From an uncultured SAR86 cluster bacterium (lineage in GTDB: Bacteria; Pseudomonadota; Gammaproteobacteria; Magnimaribacterales; D2472): a stretch of 64,000 nt of DNA. Under the pieces are notes generated by a model. It ran no database searches and had not been told where the DNA came from. It saw only the letters and a program-made list of their open reading frames with translations. Numbering within the stretch: the stretch's first letter is position 1; every line of letters begins with the position of its first letter. Made by a program: the position numbers and the translations under genes. Below, piece by piece: positions 8,362 through 16,539 of this stretch. Location: assembly GCA_902559885.1 (NCBI GenBank), contig CACEJU010000005.1, positions 17,087 through 81,086 of the forward strand, written 5' to 3'.

Positions 8362-8784
8362 TTAATTATTACCTTTTATTGCGTAATAAGCGCCTAAAGC
8401 AAACAAAAATATTTGAACTTCTTTAAATAGCTTTTCAGTTATGAACCAATCAGCATGTGCAATATAAAAAGCGCCAATCATAATTACTACAACTGCCCCA
8501 CCAGATAAGCGAGTAATAACATTTCCAAGAACACCGCTCAAGAAACCACCTAAAATAATTCCAATACCTGCTGCCATTTCTCCAATTGATACCATGGATG
8601 TTACTAATTCTGGAGCAGGAATTCCTTCACTCTCAAACCAGGTAACCATTTTTTTTGGTGGCAATGGCAATTTGCCATAACCATATAGAAAAAACCCAAT
8701 ACCAAGTACTAATCTTAAGATCCAATCAGTTAGCCAGCTAAAAGGTTTAGCTAATGTTTCTAGAAAGTCATTTAATTTATTCAT
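8362..8784 (-). CDS. DoxX family membrane protein
   Basis: The 140-residue product has four hydrophobic helices and the DoxX hallmarks: an N-terminal LRLVLGIGFFLYGYGKL segment, FESEGIPAPELVTSMVSIGEMAAGIGIILG and a final charged/hydrophobic helix. DoxX/YphA-type proteins are inner-membrane proteins linked to redox and stress responses, but their activity is poorly defined. A very strong ribosome site (GGAGAGGGG) precedes the ATG, suggesting good expression. It lies 11 bp after hflX on the same strand and upstream of the Fur box, so it should not itself be Fur-regulated. Confidence 0.88.
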   Translation of the reverse strand: MNKLNDFLETLAKPFSWLTDWILRLVLGIGFFLYGYGKLPLPPKKMVTWFESEGIPAPELVTSMVSIGEMAAGIGIILGGFLSGVLGNVITRLSGGAVVVIMIGAFYIAHADWFITEKLFKEVQIFLFALGAYYAIKGNN

Positions 8785-8795
8785 ATTCCCCTCTC

Positions 8796-10091
8796 CTAAT
8801 TTAATTCTATTTTATCATTTGATTCTATGGATACACCCTCATTGTCCAATAATCTATTTAATTGATCTTGGCCTATATTTACAAAAGCTAAAATCGTTCC
8901 ATTCGACGAAGATTTTTCTTCTTTTATGCATCCCATATTATATAAATCAGATCGAACTTTTCCGAGCCTTGATTCAATTGAAATCCAGCCCTCATATATT
9001 CCGCCGCTTAAAATACCATCAATGGATCTTCTCAATTCAACAATACCAGTTTGGTCTTTAACAGATATCCAACAGATGTCAGAAGCATTATTTAACGATG
9101 GGTTTTCAATCTCTTTCATGTCACATTTATTCATAACTCTTAAAATTGGTATCTCTTTTATACCTATGCTTTTTAAGATTTTATTAACTTCACACTCTTT
9201 TTCTTTATAGTCCTCATCTGCAATATCAATGACATGGAGCAACAAATCTGCCGATAAAAGCTCATCAAGAGTAGCTTTAAAAGAAGCAATAAGCTCTGTT
9301 GGCAGATCAGAAATAAAGCCAACTGTGTCTGAAAATAATATTGAGCCAAGCTTAGGATCATGATTTTTTCTCGTTACTGAATCCAGAGTCGCAAAAAGTT
9401 GATCAGCTGCGTGCTGATCGCTGTTAGTTAATAAATTAAATAATGATGTTTTACCAGCATTTGTGTATCCAACTAATGAAACTATTTTGCTTCTACCCTT
9501 CTTTCTGGCGTAGGTATTAATTTGTCTCTGTTTGTATGCTTTGTTTAATTTTGATTTTAACGTCTTAATTCTTTGGCCGATTAACCTTCTATCTGTTTCT
9601 AGCTGAGTTTCACCAGGGCCTCTTAGACCTATACCCCCTTTCTGTCTTTCTAAGTGTGTCCAACCTCTTATTAATCTAGTTGAAAGATGATTTAGCTGTG
9701 CTAATTCAACTTGTAGCTTACCAATGTGTGATGAAGCCCTAGCAGCAAAGATATCAAGAATGAGCTCTGTTTTATCTATGACTCTAACTTTAAATATTTT
9801 TTCTAAATTTCTTGCTTGAGATGCACTCAGAGCATGATTAATGATTACCAGATCGGGTTTTAACTCTTTAACGAGGGATTTAATCTCAAGAATTTTTCCT
9901 GAATTAATAAAGGCACTAGTTGATGGTAGATTTTGCTTACCCATGATTGAGCCTATTACCTCTAAACCAGCAGATTGAACTAATGTAAAAAATTCTTTAT
10001 AGGGATTATCTAAATTATTTTTATTTTTTAATGAATATACATCTAAAAAAATAAGTAACGCTGATTCTGGTAATTTTTGCTCTGTGATCAT
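8796..10091 (-). CDS. hflX: Ribosome-associated GTPase HflX
   Basis: HflX splits stalled or hibernating ribosomes. The N-terminal HflX domain is followed by the RLIRGWTHLERQKGGIGLRGPGE... region, then the G domain: Walker A VGYTNAGKTSLFNLL, switch segment FATLDSVTRK, DTVGFISDLP and G4 motif NKCD. The length of 431 residues matches the family (E. coli 426). In E. coli hflX follows hfq; no hfq is next to it here. The first ATG at 10091 lacks an obvious ribosome site. Confidence 0.95.
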   Translation of the reverse strand: MITEQKLPESALLIFLDVYSLKNKNNLDNPYKEFFTLVQSAGLEVIGSIMGKQNLPSTSAFINSGKILEIKSLVKELKPDLVIINHALSASQARNLEKIFKVRVIDKTELILDIFAARASSHIGKLQVELAQLNHLSTRLIRGWTHLERQKGGIGLRGPGETQLETDRRLIGQRIKTLKSKLNKAYKQRQINTYARKKGRSKIVSLVGYTNAGKTSLFNLLTNSDQHAADQLFATLDSVTRKNHDPKLGSILFSDTVGFISDLPTELIASFKATLDELLSADLLLHVIDIADEDYKEKECEVNKILKSIGIKEIPILRVMNKCDMKEIENPSLNNASDICWISVKDQTGIVELRRSIDGILSGGIYEGWISIESRLGKVRSDLYNMGCIKEEKSSSNGTILAFVNIGQDQLNRLLDNEGVSIESNDKIELN

Positions 10092-10155
10092 GTGATATCT
10101 TTATTGTAGAGTTTTTTTATATTTTTGATAATATTTATATAAGATAAAGGAGAAA

Positions 10156-10290
10156 ATTATTAATAGAGGCGAGCGAGCAAGAAAATCTGTGCAAGCAAGT
10201 GCTAAAAGAAAAGCGACAAGAGAGATTAAAAAAATTCGACTTGATAAGCTTTATAGAGAGTTACGAAAAGCCCGAAAAAAAAATAAGTAA
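10156..10290 (+). CDS. Candidate basic microprotein with AUU start
   Basis: A strong ribosome site (AAAGGAG, 10146-10152) is followed at 4-7 nt by ATT ATT and an open frame of about 44 codons ending TAA at 10288-10290. The product is extremely basic (RGERARKSVQASAKRKATRE...KARKKNK), over 40% Lys+Arg, predicted largely helical, like an RNA-binding or ribosome-associated peptide. No ATG lies near the ribosome site; an in-frame GTG at 10189 is the other option but would lose the ribosome site. A hairpin with a T run follows at 10311-10340. The rare AUU start is inference. Confidence 0.45.
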   Translation: MINRGERARKSVQASAKRKATREIKKIRLDKLYRELRKARKKNK

Positions 10291-10310
10291 TAATTTCAGC
10301 GCTTGTTTGA

Positions 10311-10341
10311 TTGCTGCTAAAAAGCAGTAAGGGAGTTTTTA
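10311..10341 (+). terminator. Possible terminator after the basic microprotein
   Basis: TTGCTGCT (10311-10318), loop AAAA and AGCAGTAA (10323-10330) form an 8-bp stem including one G-T pair. The T5 run at 10336-10340 is displaced from the stem by GGGAG, so this is a weak terminator at best. Confidence 0.4.
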
Positions 10342-10351
10342 ATTAAAAATT

Positions 10352-10423
10352 ATGGAAAAAATTGATAAATACGTACCTTTGATTATTGTTCTTTTAGCTC
10401 TTTATATTGCTGCTATAGCCTAA
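10352..10423 (+). CDS. Candidate 23-residue single-helix membrane microprotein
   Basis: An ATG at 10352 opens a 23-codon frame: six polar N-terminal residues (MEKIDK) then a continuous hydrophobic helix of Val, Leu, Ile and Ala ending at TAA. Such a short Lys-Val-then-hydrophobic pattern is typical of small single-pass membrane proteins. The only purine-rich stretch (AAGGGAG, 10329-10335) is 16 nt upstream, too far for an ideal ribosome site. It overlaps the 3' end of the convergent gene at 10420 by 4 bp. I do not recognise a family; it could be a chance frame. Confidence 0.3.
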   Translation: MEKIDKYVPLIIVLLALYIAAIA

Positions 10424-11007
10424 AACTTTCTTTTTTGAGCTTCACATGAACCTTTGGCTCTTATCTCAACTTTAGGATTCTTATTTTTTGAATTTGTTTC
10501 AGTTTTCAGCCAGATATCGCCTTCTAGCTTCCCTTTACCGGTATACCAGTTAAAAGAGTTGGTGACTCTATATATGTCTACATTATAGTTTTTAAACATA
10601 GGGTGTATTTCACCATTTTGCATGGTATGAAAAACACTCATACCAAGGTCAGATTTTTCAGCAGACCAAGAAGCCTGGGGGTTTAGCCAGATTGGAGAAG
10701 GCTCAAAAGTATGTTTCATTGAAACTAAATTGTCTTGATCGTCTATTTCCCAGTATTGGACGATATAAATATTATCTTTTTGCCAATCCTCTTGTGCAAA
10801 ACTAGTTTTTGCTCTTTGAAGCAAGAATAATGATTGCTGTGTTTGTTGAGCAAGGTTCTTAAAAAACTCAATTCCTTCAGATAGGTAAGTTTTTTTTATA
10901 TCTTTGTAAGTAATAGAGTAAGAGCCACTTAATTCACAAATAATTTTTTTATTATCAGCAAACATATAATTAGAAAATAATATTCCTAATATTAAAATTA
11001 ATCTCAT
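10420..11007 (-). CDS. Hypothetical periplasmic protein
   Basis: A signal peptide (MRLILILGILFSNYMFA) precedes a 178-residue soluble domain of mixed alpha/beta appearance. It is rich in aromatic residues (WQKDNIYIVQYWEIDD, SFNWYTGKGKLEGDIWLKTE) and has one Cys near each end, which could pair in the periplasm. No domain family recognised. It is single, with its promoter in the 158 bp shared with the divergent laminarinase gene, and its stop codon overlaps a possible microprotein on the other strand. Confidence 0.75.
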   Translation of the reverse strand: MRLILILGILFSNYMFADNKKIICELSGSYSITYKDIKKTYLSEGIEFFKNLAQQTQQSLFLLQRAKTSFAQEDWQKDNIYIVQYWEIDDQDNLVSMKHTFEPSPIWLNPQASWSAEKSDLGMSVFHTMQNGEIHPMFKNYNVDIYRVTNSFNWYTGKGKLEGDIWLKTETNSKNKNPKVEIRAKGSCEAQKRKF

Positions 11008-11052
11008 GATGATTATTTTAACTCAATAGAATTTTTTTAAATAAAAATATTT

Positions 11053-11067
11053 TGTAAATTATTTACA
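11053..11067. promoter_or_regulatory. Perfect 15-bp palindrome upstream of the laminarinase gene
   Basis: TGTAAAT-T-ATTTACA is a perfect inverted repeat about 100 bp upstream of the laminarinase ATG and 46 bp upstream of the divergent gene. A second copy of the half-site in the same orientation (TTGTAAATTTGCAAG) starts at 11091, 39 nt on. This looks like an operator for an unidentified regulator; no regulator gene is nearby. Confidence 0.45.
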
Positions 11068-11090
11068 TGTGTTGAAATAATTGGTTAATT

Positions 11091-11122
11091 TTGTAAATTT
11101 GCAAGTATTAGCATGATAAAAT
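11091..11122 (+). promoter_or_regulatory. Probable extended -10 promoter for the laminarinase gene
   Basis: TG-A-TAAAAT (11114-11122) is a good extended -10 element; no strong -35 lies at the right distance, as expected for this class. The TTGTAAATTTGCAAG half-site at 11091-11105 overlaps the -35 region, so a bound regulator would affect polymerase access. The ribosome site AAAGGGA precedes the ATG at 11166. Confidence 0.45.
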
Positions 11123-11165
11123 CTATCTCGATTAGTCTATTGAAAAATTATTAAAGGGAAGCTCC

Positions 11166-14100
11166 ATGAAAAAAATTTTAAGCATACTTGTAACTATTTT
11201 ATTTATTGCCTCATGTGGAGGTGGTGGAGGTGGCGGATCATCTGATACCAGCCCTCCTGTTACTAATCCATCACCGAGTATAAGTTCTTTTTCATCATCA
11301 GCTTCGACAATTACTGCTGGTGAATCAATTACTTTAACTTGGTCAACTTCTAATGCTAACTCATGTTCAGCAAGTGGAGATTGGTCTGGAACTAAAGGAG
11401 CAAATGGAAGTGAGACATTAACACTTGATAATGTAAAAACTTATAGTTTTACCTTAACCTGTTCAGGGGCAACAGGAACAAGCAATGCAGTATCTTCAGT
11501 ATCTGTAGATGTTCAAGAAGCTCCATCACCAGTTATAAACTCATTTACATCCTCATCTTCTACAATAAATTTAAATGAATCTATTACCTTAGAATGGAGT
11601 TCTTCAAATACAAATTCGTGTTCTGCAGGCGGAGATTGGAGTGGATCAAAAAATGTAAATGGAAGTGAATCTATTCAATTGGATACTGTTAAGACATATA
11701 CCTTTAATTTAACATGCTCGAATTCCTCAACAAGTACAAATGCATCTCTTTCAGTAGTTGTTGAAGATACCCAGATAGAAGATTTGGATGTACACATAAT
11801 TGAAGACGGTGTGGTTGCTGAAATATGGGGTGGTAATGATTATCTTTCATTTTTTGATGAATTAAATGGTTATGGCGATTGTACTGATGAGGTTTCTGGA
11901 ACTGAAACATGTCAAAGTGTTGACTGGGAAGTGGTATCAGACTCTGGTCGTGGAGATGTGCTTGAAGTAATGTATGTTAATGGAGCAGGACATGCCGGTC
12001 TTGTGGTTGGTCCTTCACCTGGAGTGAATTTAAGCGATTATTCTGAAGGCACCCTATCTTTTGATATCAAAATTATTAACTCAGGAAATGCTAATTTATC
12101 TGGAGGTTTTTATATAAAAGTTGAAAGTGGTGCTCAAGTTGCTTCTGGAGAGCTTCCAATTAGTGGTATTCAAGCAACTGGTGATTGGGAAACAGTAGAC
12201 TTTCCTGTTTCTTCACTAACTGCTAGTGGAGCATTAAATTTAGCTGATATAACTGCACCTATGGTTTTCTTTCCAGCATATCAAACTGGCGCTGGATTGG
12301 TGTATCAAATTGATAATGTTAGATTTACTGGAATAGCAGATGGCGCTACTCCTCCTTCAGGCCCAAATGATGGCGGCGGAGGCGGCGGAGGTGGTAACAC
12401 TGGTGACTATAATATTTTGACTTATGGTGCTGGTAGTGTTTCTACTTCTATTAATCTTAACAGTTATAGATGTGTAAATGATTATGGTTTTTGGGTATAT
12501 AACGCTGGCGTGGTTAACCCGGGTGTAGCTGGATGCAATATTCCAACTGGACAAAACAATGGCACTCCAGTTGGCGCTCCAACAAAAGTAATACCACAAG
12601 TGGTAGAGCCTGCTGCTAGTAAAATTATTGCAACCCATAGATGGTGGGGATCCATTCCTTTTATAGGTGAAATGCAACTTGGTGATACAAATGGTGGCGC
12701 TCATGTTACTGCTGATCCGATTAGAACTAGGGTAAGTAATGCTGGTGCAAGAATTATGGGATTGCCTGGTGGCTTTAAGCTTGCTGGAGGATTATGTGCA
12801 AATTGTTATCCACAATATGTTGGTGGCGATCCATTTACGGAAGTATTTGATGGTATAGCCATAGCTAATTCAGCTCATGGAAGTATGGATGCTTACCTTA
12901 AAGACTATAGCGATGGATCAGCAACTGTAATGTGGAAAACTGGCAATACTGATGTTATGGAAGCCACGTTTGTTCATGGATCTCCATATGTATATTTTAA
13001 AGTTTATGATGGTAACCCAATTATAAAAACCCTTAGATCAAATAGCGGTGAAAAGGGAATTTTTTATGAAAGCGGTGATAGTCTTGGTGTATGGACAAGT
13101 GTAGCCGGCAATAGAAATAATTTTGTTATTACTGGTGAAGGCGTCACAACTTATACAAACACCTCAAGTGATCAAATTGGTATTTCAAATGCAACTGGTG
13201 AATTTACTGTTTCATATATACCTACAATTTCTGGAGAGCCTGGGGTTTCTATGTCTGACTACTTTGTTAGTAAAGCAAGGAATATTGTTGCCTCTGTAGA
13301 TATTGATTATTCAGTAAACAGAAATAATAACTCTGTTACAGTCACACATAATTACCTAGATGAAAACGGCAATGCTGCAGATACAATTGTTGGAATGCAT
13401 CCTATGCATTGGAAATTTTCAAATCAACAAACCTCAAATTACAAAATTAGAAGCGCTAGAGGTATTATTAAGTTTGCTGAAACAAGCTCCTTTAATTACA
13501 CCATGCCTTTTGTTGGAGTTTTGCCAACCCTTCCGGCAATTGAAAATACATACGATCAAAATATATTAGAGCAATTAGTTAAAGATTTTGTGAATGCAGG
13601 AGAATCAAGCTGGATCAACAGGGATACAACCAATGATACGTATTGGTCTGGTAAAGCATATGGTAAAGCTGCAGAAGTAATAGCAATTGCAAAGAGTTTA
13701 GGACTGAATCAAGAAGCTAGTCAGTTAACATCATGGTTAAAATCTGAACTAGAAGATTGGTTTACAGCAGAAACTGATGGTGAATTAGATGAACTGCGAT
13801 ATTTTGTTTACGATGAAGACTGGGATACTATTCTTGGAATTGAAGAAGCATATGGATCTCATCAAAGATTAGCTGATCATCATTTTCATTATGGTTATTT
13901 TGTTCGTGCTGCAGCTGAAATTTGTAGAACTGAAAAATCTTGGTGTGGCAGTGATCAATATGGCCCAATTATTGAGTTGTTAATAAGGGATTATGCAGGT
14001 GGTGATAATGATGATATGTTCCCTACCTACAGAAATTTTGATCCTGCTAATGGTTTCTCATGGGCTGATGGTAAAGCTGATGCCCTTCAAGGTAATAACA

Positions 14101-14843
14101 ATGAGTCTACATCTGAGGCTGCAAACTCCTATGGATCAATCATCTTATATGGATTGATTACAGGTAATGATGAACTTGTTAATAAGGGTATCTATCTTCA
14201 TTCATCTACATCAACTGCTTACTGGCAATATTGGAATGATATTGATGGGTATAAAGGTATTGGAGATGATTATAAAAACTTTATTCCTGGATATCCTAAT
14301 GTTACAACCTCAATTATATGGAGTAGTGGAGCAGACTTTTCAACATGGTTTAGTCCAGCCTACGCTCATATACTAGGCATCCAAGGTCTACCTTCTAATC
14401 CTCTAATCTTGCATGTAAGTCAGTATAAAGATTATATGATGGATTATATTGAACTTGGTTTAAGACAATCATCTAACGGAAAACCATCTGGGCTTGAAGA
14501 AGATCAATGGCGTGATTTATGGTGGAACCTGATAGCTATGGTAGATCCAGAAGCTGCTATTTCTGATTACAACACTATGTCTTCTAATTATAATAATGAA
14601 GCTGGGGAATCAAAGGCTCATACTTATCATTGGCTGCATACCTTTAATAAAATAGGTCATATCCAAACTGGTACTGGTGAAATTACTTCTAATTATCCTG
14701 CGGCACTAGTGTTTAAAAAAGGCAATATTACAAACTACCTTGCTTATAATTTTAGCGATTCAAGTATTACTGTGAACTACAGTGATGGAAAAGTTATGGT
14801 AGTACCACCTAATGACTTTAAATTAGAATCTAAAACTGATTAA
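11166..14843 (+). CDS. Laminarinase lipoprotein: GH81 endo-beta-1,3-glucanase with Ig-like repeats and carbohydrate-binding domain
   Basis: The 1225-residue product starts with a lipoprotein signal (lipobox FIASC, Cys17) and a Gly run. Two tandem Ig-like repeats of ~80 residues follow (about 36-117 and 121-200), each with ITLTW/ITLEW, NSCSA, GDWSG and a closing Cys that could form a disulfide. Residues ~205-390 form a jelly-roll-like domain resembling carbohydrate-binding modules; a Pro/Gly linker (~393-412) leads to the GH81 catalytic domain. The domain has HRWWGS, RLADHHFHYGYF with Asp904, and FSWADGKADALQGNNNESTSE with Glu980 and Glu984. The 76- and 4-residue spacings fit the acid/base residues of known GH81 enzymes. 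It should cleave laminarin at the cell surface. Preceded by a candidate operator. Confidence 0.92.
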   Translation: MKKILSILVTILFIASCGGGGGGGSSDTSPPVTNPSPSISSFSSSASTITAGESITLTWSTSNANSCSASGDWSGTKGANGSETLTLDNVKTYSFTLTCSGATGTSNAVSSVSVDVQEAPSPVINSFTSSSSTINLNESITLEWSSSNTNSCSAGGDWSGSKNVNGSESIQLDTVKTYTFNLTCSNSSTSTNASLSVVVEDTQIEDLDVHIIEDGVVAEIWGGNDYLSFFDELNGYGDCTDEVSGTETCQSVDWEVVSDSGRGDVLEVMYVNGAGHAGLVVGPSPGVNLSDYSEGTLSFDIKIINSGNANLSGGFYIKVESGAQVASGELPISGIQATGDWETVDFPVSSLTASGALNLADITAPMVFFPAYQTGAGLVYQIDNVRFTGIADGATPPSGPNDGGGGGGGGNTGDYNILTYGAGSVSTSINLNSYRCVNDYGFWVYNAGVVNPGVAGCNIPTGQNNGTPVGAPTKVIPQVVEPAASKIIATHRWWGSIPFIGEMQLGDTNGGAHVTADPIRTRVSNAGARIMGLPGGFKLAGGLCANCYPQYVGGDPFTEVFDGIAIANSAHGSMDAYLKDYSDGSATVMWKTGNTDVMEATFVHGSPYVYFKVYDGNPIIKTLRSNSGEKGIFYESGDSLGVWTSVAGNRNNFVITGEGVTTYTNTSSDQIGISNATGEFTVSYIPTISGEPGVSMSDYFVSKARNIVASVDIDYSVNRNNNSVTVTHNYLDENGNAADTIVGMHPMHWKFSNQQTSNYKIRSARGIIKFAETSSFNYTMPFVGVLPTLPAIENTYDQNILEQLVKDFVNAGESSWINRDTTNDTYWSGKAYGKAAEVIAIAKSLGLNQEASQLTSWLKSELEDWFTAETDGELDELRYFVYDEDWDTILGIEEAYGSHQRLADHHFHYGYFVRAAAEICRTEKSWCGSDQYGPIIELLIRDYAGGDNDDMFPTYRNFDPANGFSWADGKADALQGNNNESTSEAANSYGSIILYGLITGNDELVNKGIYLHSSTSTAYWQYWNDIDGYKGIGDDYKNFIPGYPNVTTSIIWSSGADFSTWFSPAYAHILGIQGLPSNPLILHVSQYKDYMMDYIELGLRQSSNGKPSGLEEDQWRDLWWNLIAMVDPEAAISDYNTMSSNYNNEAGESKAHTYHWLHTFNKIGHIQTGTGEITSNYPAALVFKKGNITNYLAYNFSDSSITVNYSDGKVMVVPPNDFKLESKTD

Positions 14844-16524
14844 TCTTACCCTCTTCTATTGTTGCTATTACTTTAATAGCATCAATAGAGGATGGATCAA
14901 TTGAAAGCGGATTTGCTGACAAAACGGTTAAATTAGCAATCTTTCCAGGTGAAATAGATCCATAATTTGATTCTATTCTTAGTGTATAGGCAGCATTAAT
15001 AGTCACTCCCTTTAAAGCCTCAAGAGCTGAAACTCTTTGATTGGGTCCAGCTACTTTATTAGCATAATTAATCCTATTAACTGCTGAATGCATTAAAACC
15101 AAAGGAGATGCTGGTGCCATTGGCATATCTGAATGCAAAGAGAAAATGATATTTTCTTTCTCTAAATCACCCAACCTAACCATTTCTTGAGACCTTTCAA
15201 AACCTACACCCTTTTTACTGTATAGATCAGATAATGCAGTTACATAAAATGGATTCGCGCTAACAATAGCTCCTAACTCTTTGATCCTTTTAACTTGGTC
15301 AGGAGCAGCATAACCAAAATGCACAATAGTTGTTCTGTGGTCATCTCTTGGGTTTTGTTTTAGGTTTTTTTCTAAAACATTAAGCACCCTATCTAGACCG
15401 GCATCTCCATTTTGATGAACATGTATTTGGTATCCGGCATCCCAATAGAGTTTAAATGCTTCTTCAAATATTTCTTTCTCCATCAACCAGGCTCCCTCAT
15501 GCCCATCTAAATAACCATCTCTTAACATCATATTCTGAGAGTACATTGCACCATCTGCAAAGAGCTTGATGTGCCTTGGAAGATATTCCAATTTACCAGC
15601 ACCCCATGTTAATTGATCTTCAGTTGCTTTAAGTAAATCATCAAAAGAAACGTGCTCTAACATATAGAGAGCGCTTGGAATATATAACGACTTGAATGGA
15701 GTATTTAAATCTCCAAAAATATAATTTTTTGCACCTTGTATAGATTTATCATACATAGCACCTGGGTTTGCAATTAAAGTAATTCCATTTTGAAGTAGAT
15801 AGCCTTCTGTAATTTGCATCCCGGCTAAAATTCTTTCCGGAGCTGCAAGATAACTCATTACCTTTGGCATAACAGCAATAAGCCCTCTTTCTGAAAAGTG
15901 ACCTTCTGTTAAATTTGTATGTTTTTTATCATTAGCTGTTAAATTTTTTACATCCTCATTATTAATATCAAAAAATTCTAAAGCTTTTGAGTTCATAATA
16001 AATTCATGAAAAGATCTATGAATAATTAATATAGGCCGATCATTTGAGATTTTATCTAAATCTTGTCTGGTTAGTTTTTCATGAAAGTAATGATGGAAGC
16101 CCCAGCTAACCATTGGCTCTCCATCCTCAAGCATTGCATTTATTTCTTGAAGCTTTGCTATATATTCAAATCTATTTCTTACACCTCTTGTTTTTTGATT
16201 AGGTGTAGTCCAATCATCTATAGCAACAATATGTGAGTTCATAGTAATTGCTGCTAGTAGAGGATGAATATGGTGTTCTATAAATCCTGGAACTATGACG
16301 TCATTTTGAAAGTCACTAATAATCTCAGCATGAGGATATGCTGTTACAAGATTATTCTTTTTCCCTACAGCAAGTATTTTATTTTTTTTAACTAATATTG
16401 CGTCAGATTCTTGATCAAAAGCATCTAAAGTAATTAGTTCTTTTGCTAAGAATATTTTCTCTTTAAGATCTTCTGCATAACTGAAAGGGATTATTAAAAA
16501 TATGAAAAAAAGTAATTTTTTCAT
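14830..16524 (-). CDS. Exported amidohydrolase, YtcJ-like (Amidohydro_3)
   Basis: A signal peptide (MKKLLFFIFLIIPFSYA) precedes a metal-dependent amidohydrolase fold: VPGFIEHHIHPLL (HxH metal site), IKLFADGAMYS with the bridging-Lys region, QIHVHQNGDAG, TTIVHFGYA and the final FSLHSDMPMAP Asp motif. The C-terminal GSISPGKIANLTVL strand returns to the composite beta-sandwich. Relatives act on N-substituted formamides, imides or remain unassigned; the substrate here is unknown. Its 3' end overlaps the convergent laminarinase gene by 14 bp, and its coding end carries a hairpin (14856-14888). It follows the PhyH gene by 15 bp. Confidence 0.88.
   Translation of the reverse strand: MKKLLFFIFLIIPFSYAEDLKEKIFLAKELITLDAFDQESDAILVKKNKILAVGKKNNLVTAYPHAEIISDFQNDVIVPGFIEHHIHPLLAAITMNSHIVAIDDWTTPNQKTRGVRNRFEYIAKLQEINAMLEDGEPMVSWGFHHYFHEKLTRQDLDKISNDRPILIIHRSFHEFIMNSKALEFFDINNEDVKNLTANDKKHTNLTEGHFSERGLIAVMPKVMSYLAAPERILAGMQITEGYLLQNGITLIANPGAMYDKSIQGAKNYIFGDLNTPFKSLYIPSALYMLEHVSFDDLLKATEDQLTWGAGKLEYLPRHIKLFADGAMYSQNMMLRDGYLDGHEGAWLMEKEIFEEAFKLYWDAGYQIHVHQNGDAGLDRVLNVLEKNLKQNPRDDHRTTIVHFGYAAPDQVKRIKELGAIVSANPFYVTALSDLYSKKGVGFERSQEMVRLGDLEKENIIFSLHSDMPMAPASPLVLMHSAVNRINYANKVAGPNQRVSALEALKGVTINAAYTLRIESNYGSISPGKIANLTVLSANPLSIDPSSIDAIKVIATIEEGKINQF
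14856..14888. terminator. Hairpin between convergent laminarinase and amidohydrolase genes
   Basis: CTATTG-t-TGCTATT, a 5-nt loop and AATAGCA-t-CAATAG form a 13-bp stem with one central mismatch. It begins 12 nt past the laminarinase stop and lies within the last codons of the amidohydrolase. No clear T run follows on either strand, so it may act as a stability element or a weak bidirectional terminator. Confidence 0.55.
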
Positions 16525-16539
16525 AGTTTATAAGTATAA

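Noticed and set aside
11220..12400. Gly runs and Ig-like repeats in the laminarinase gene as possible mobile or recombination repeats
   Set aside because: They are protein-level linkers and domain repeats in one open frame, with no direct DNA repeats long enough to suggest insertion.
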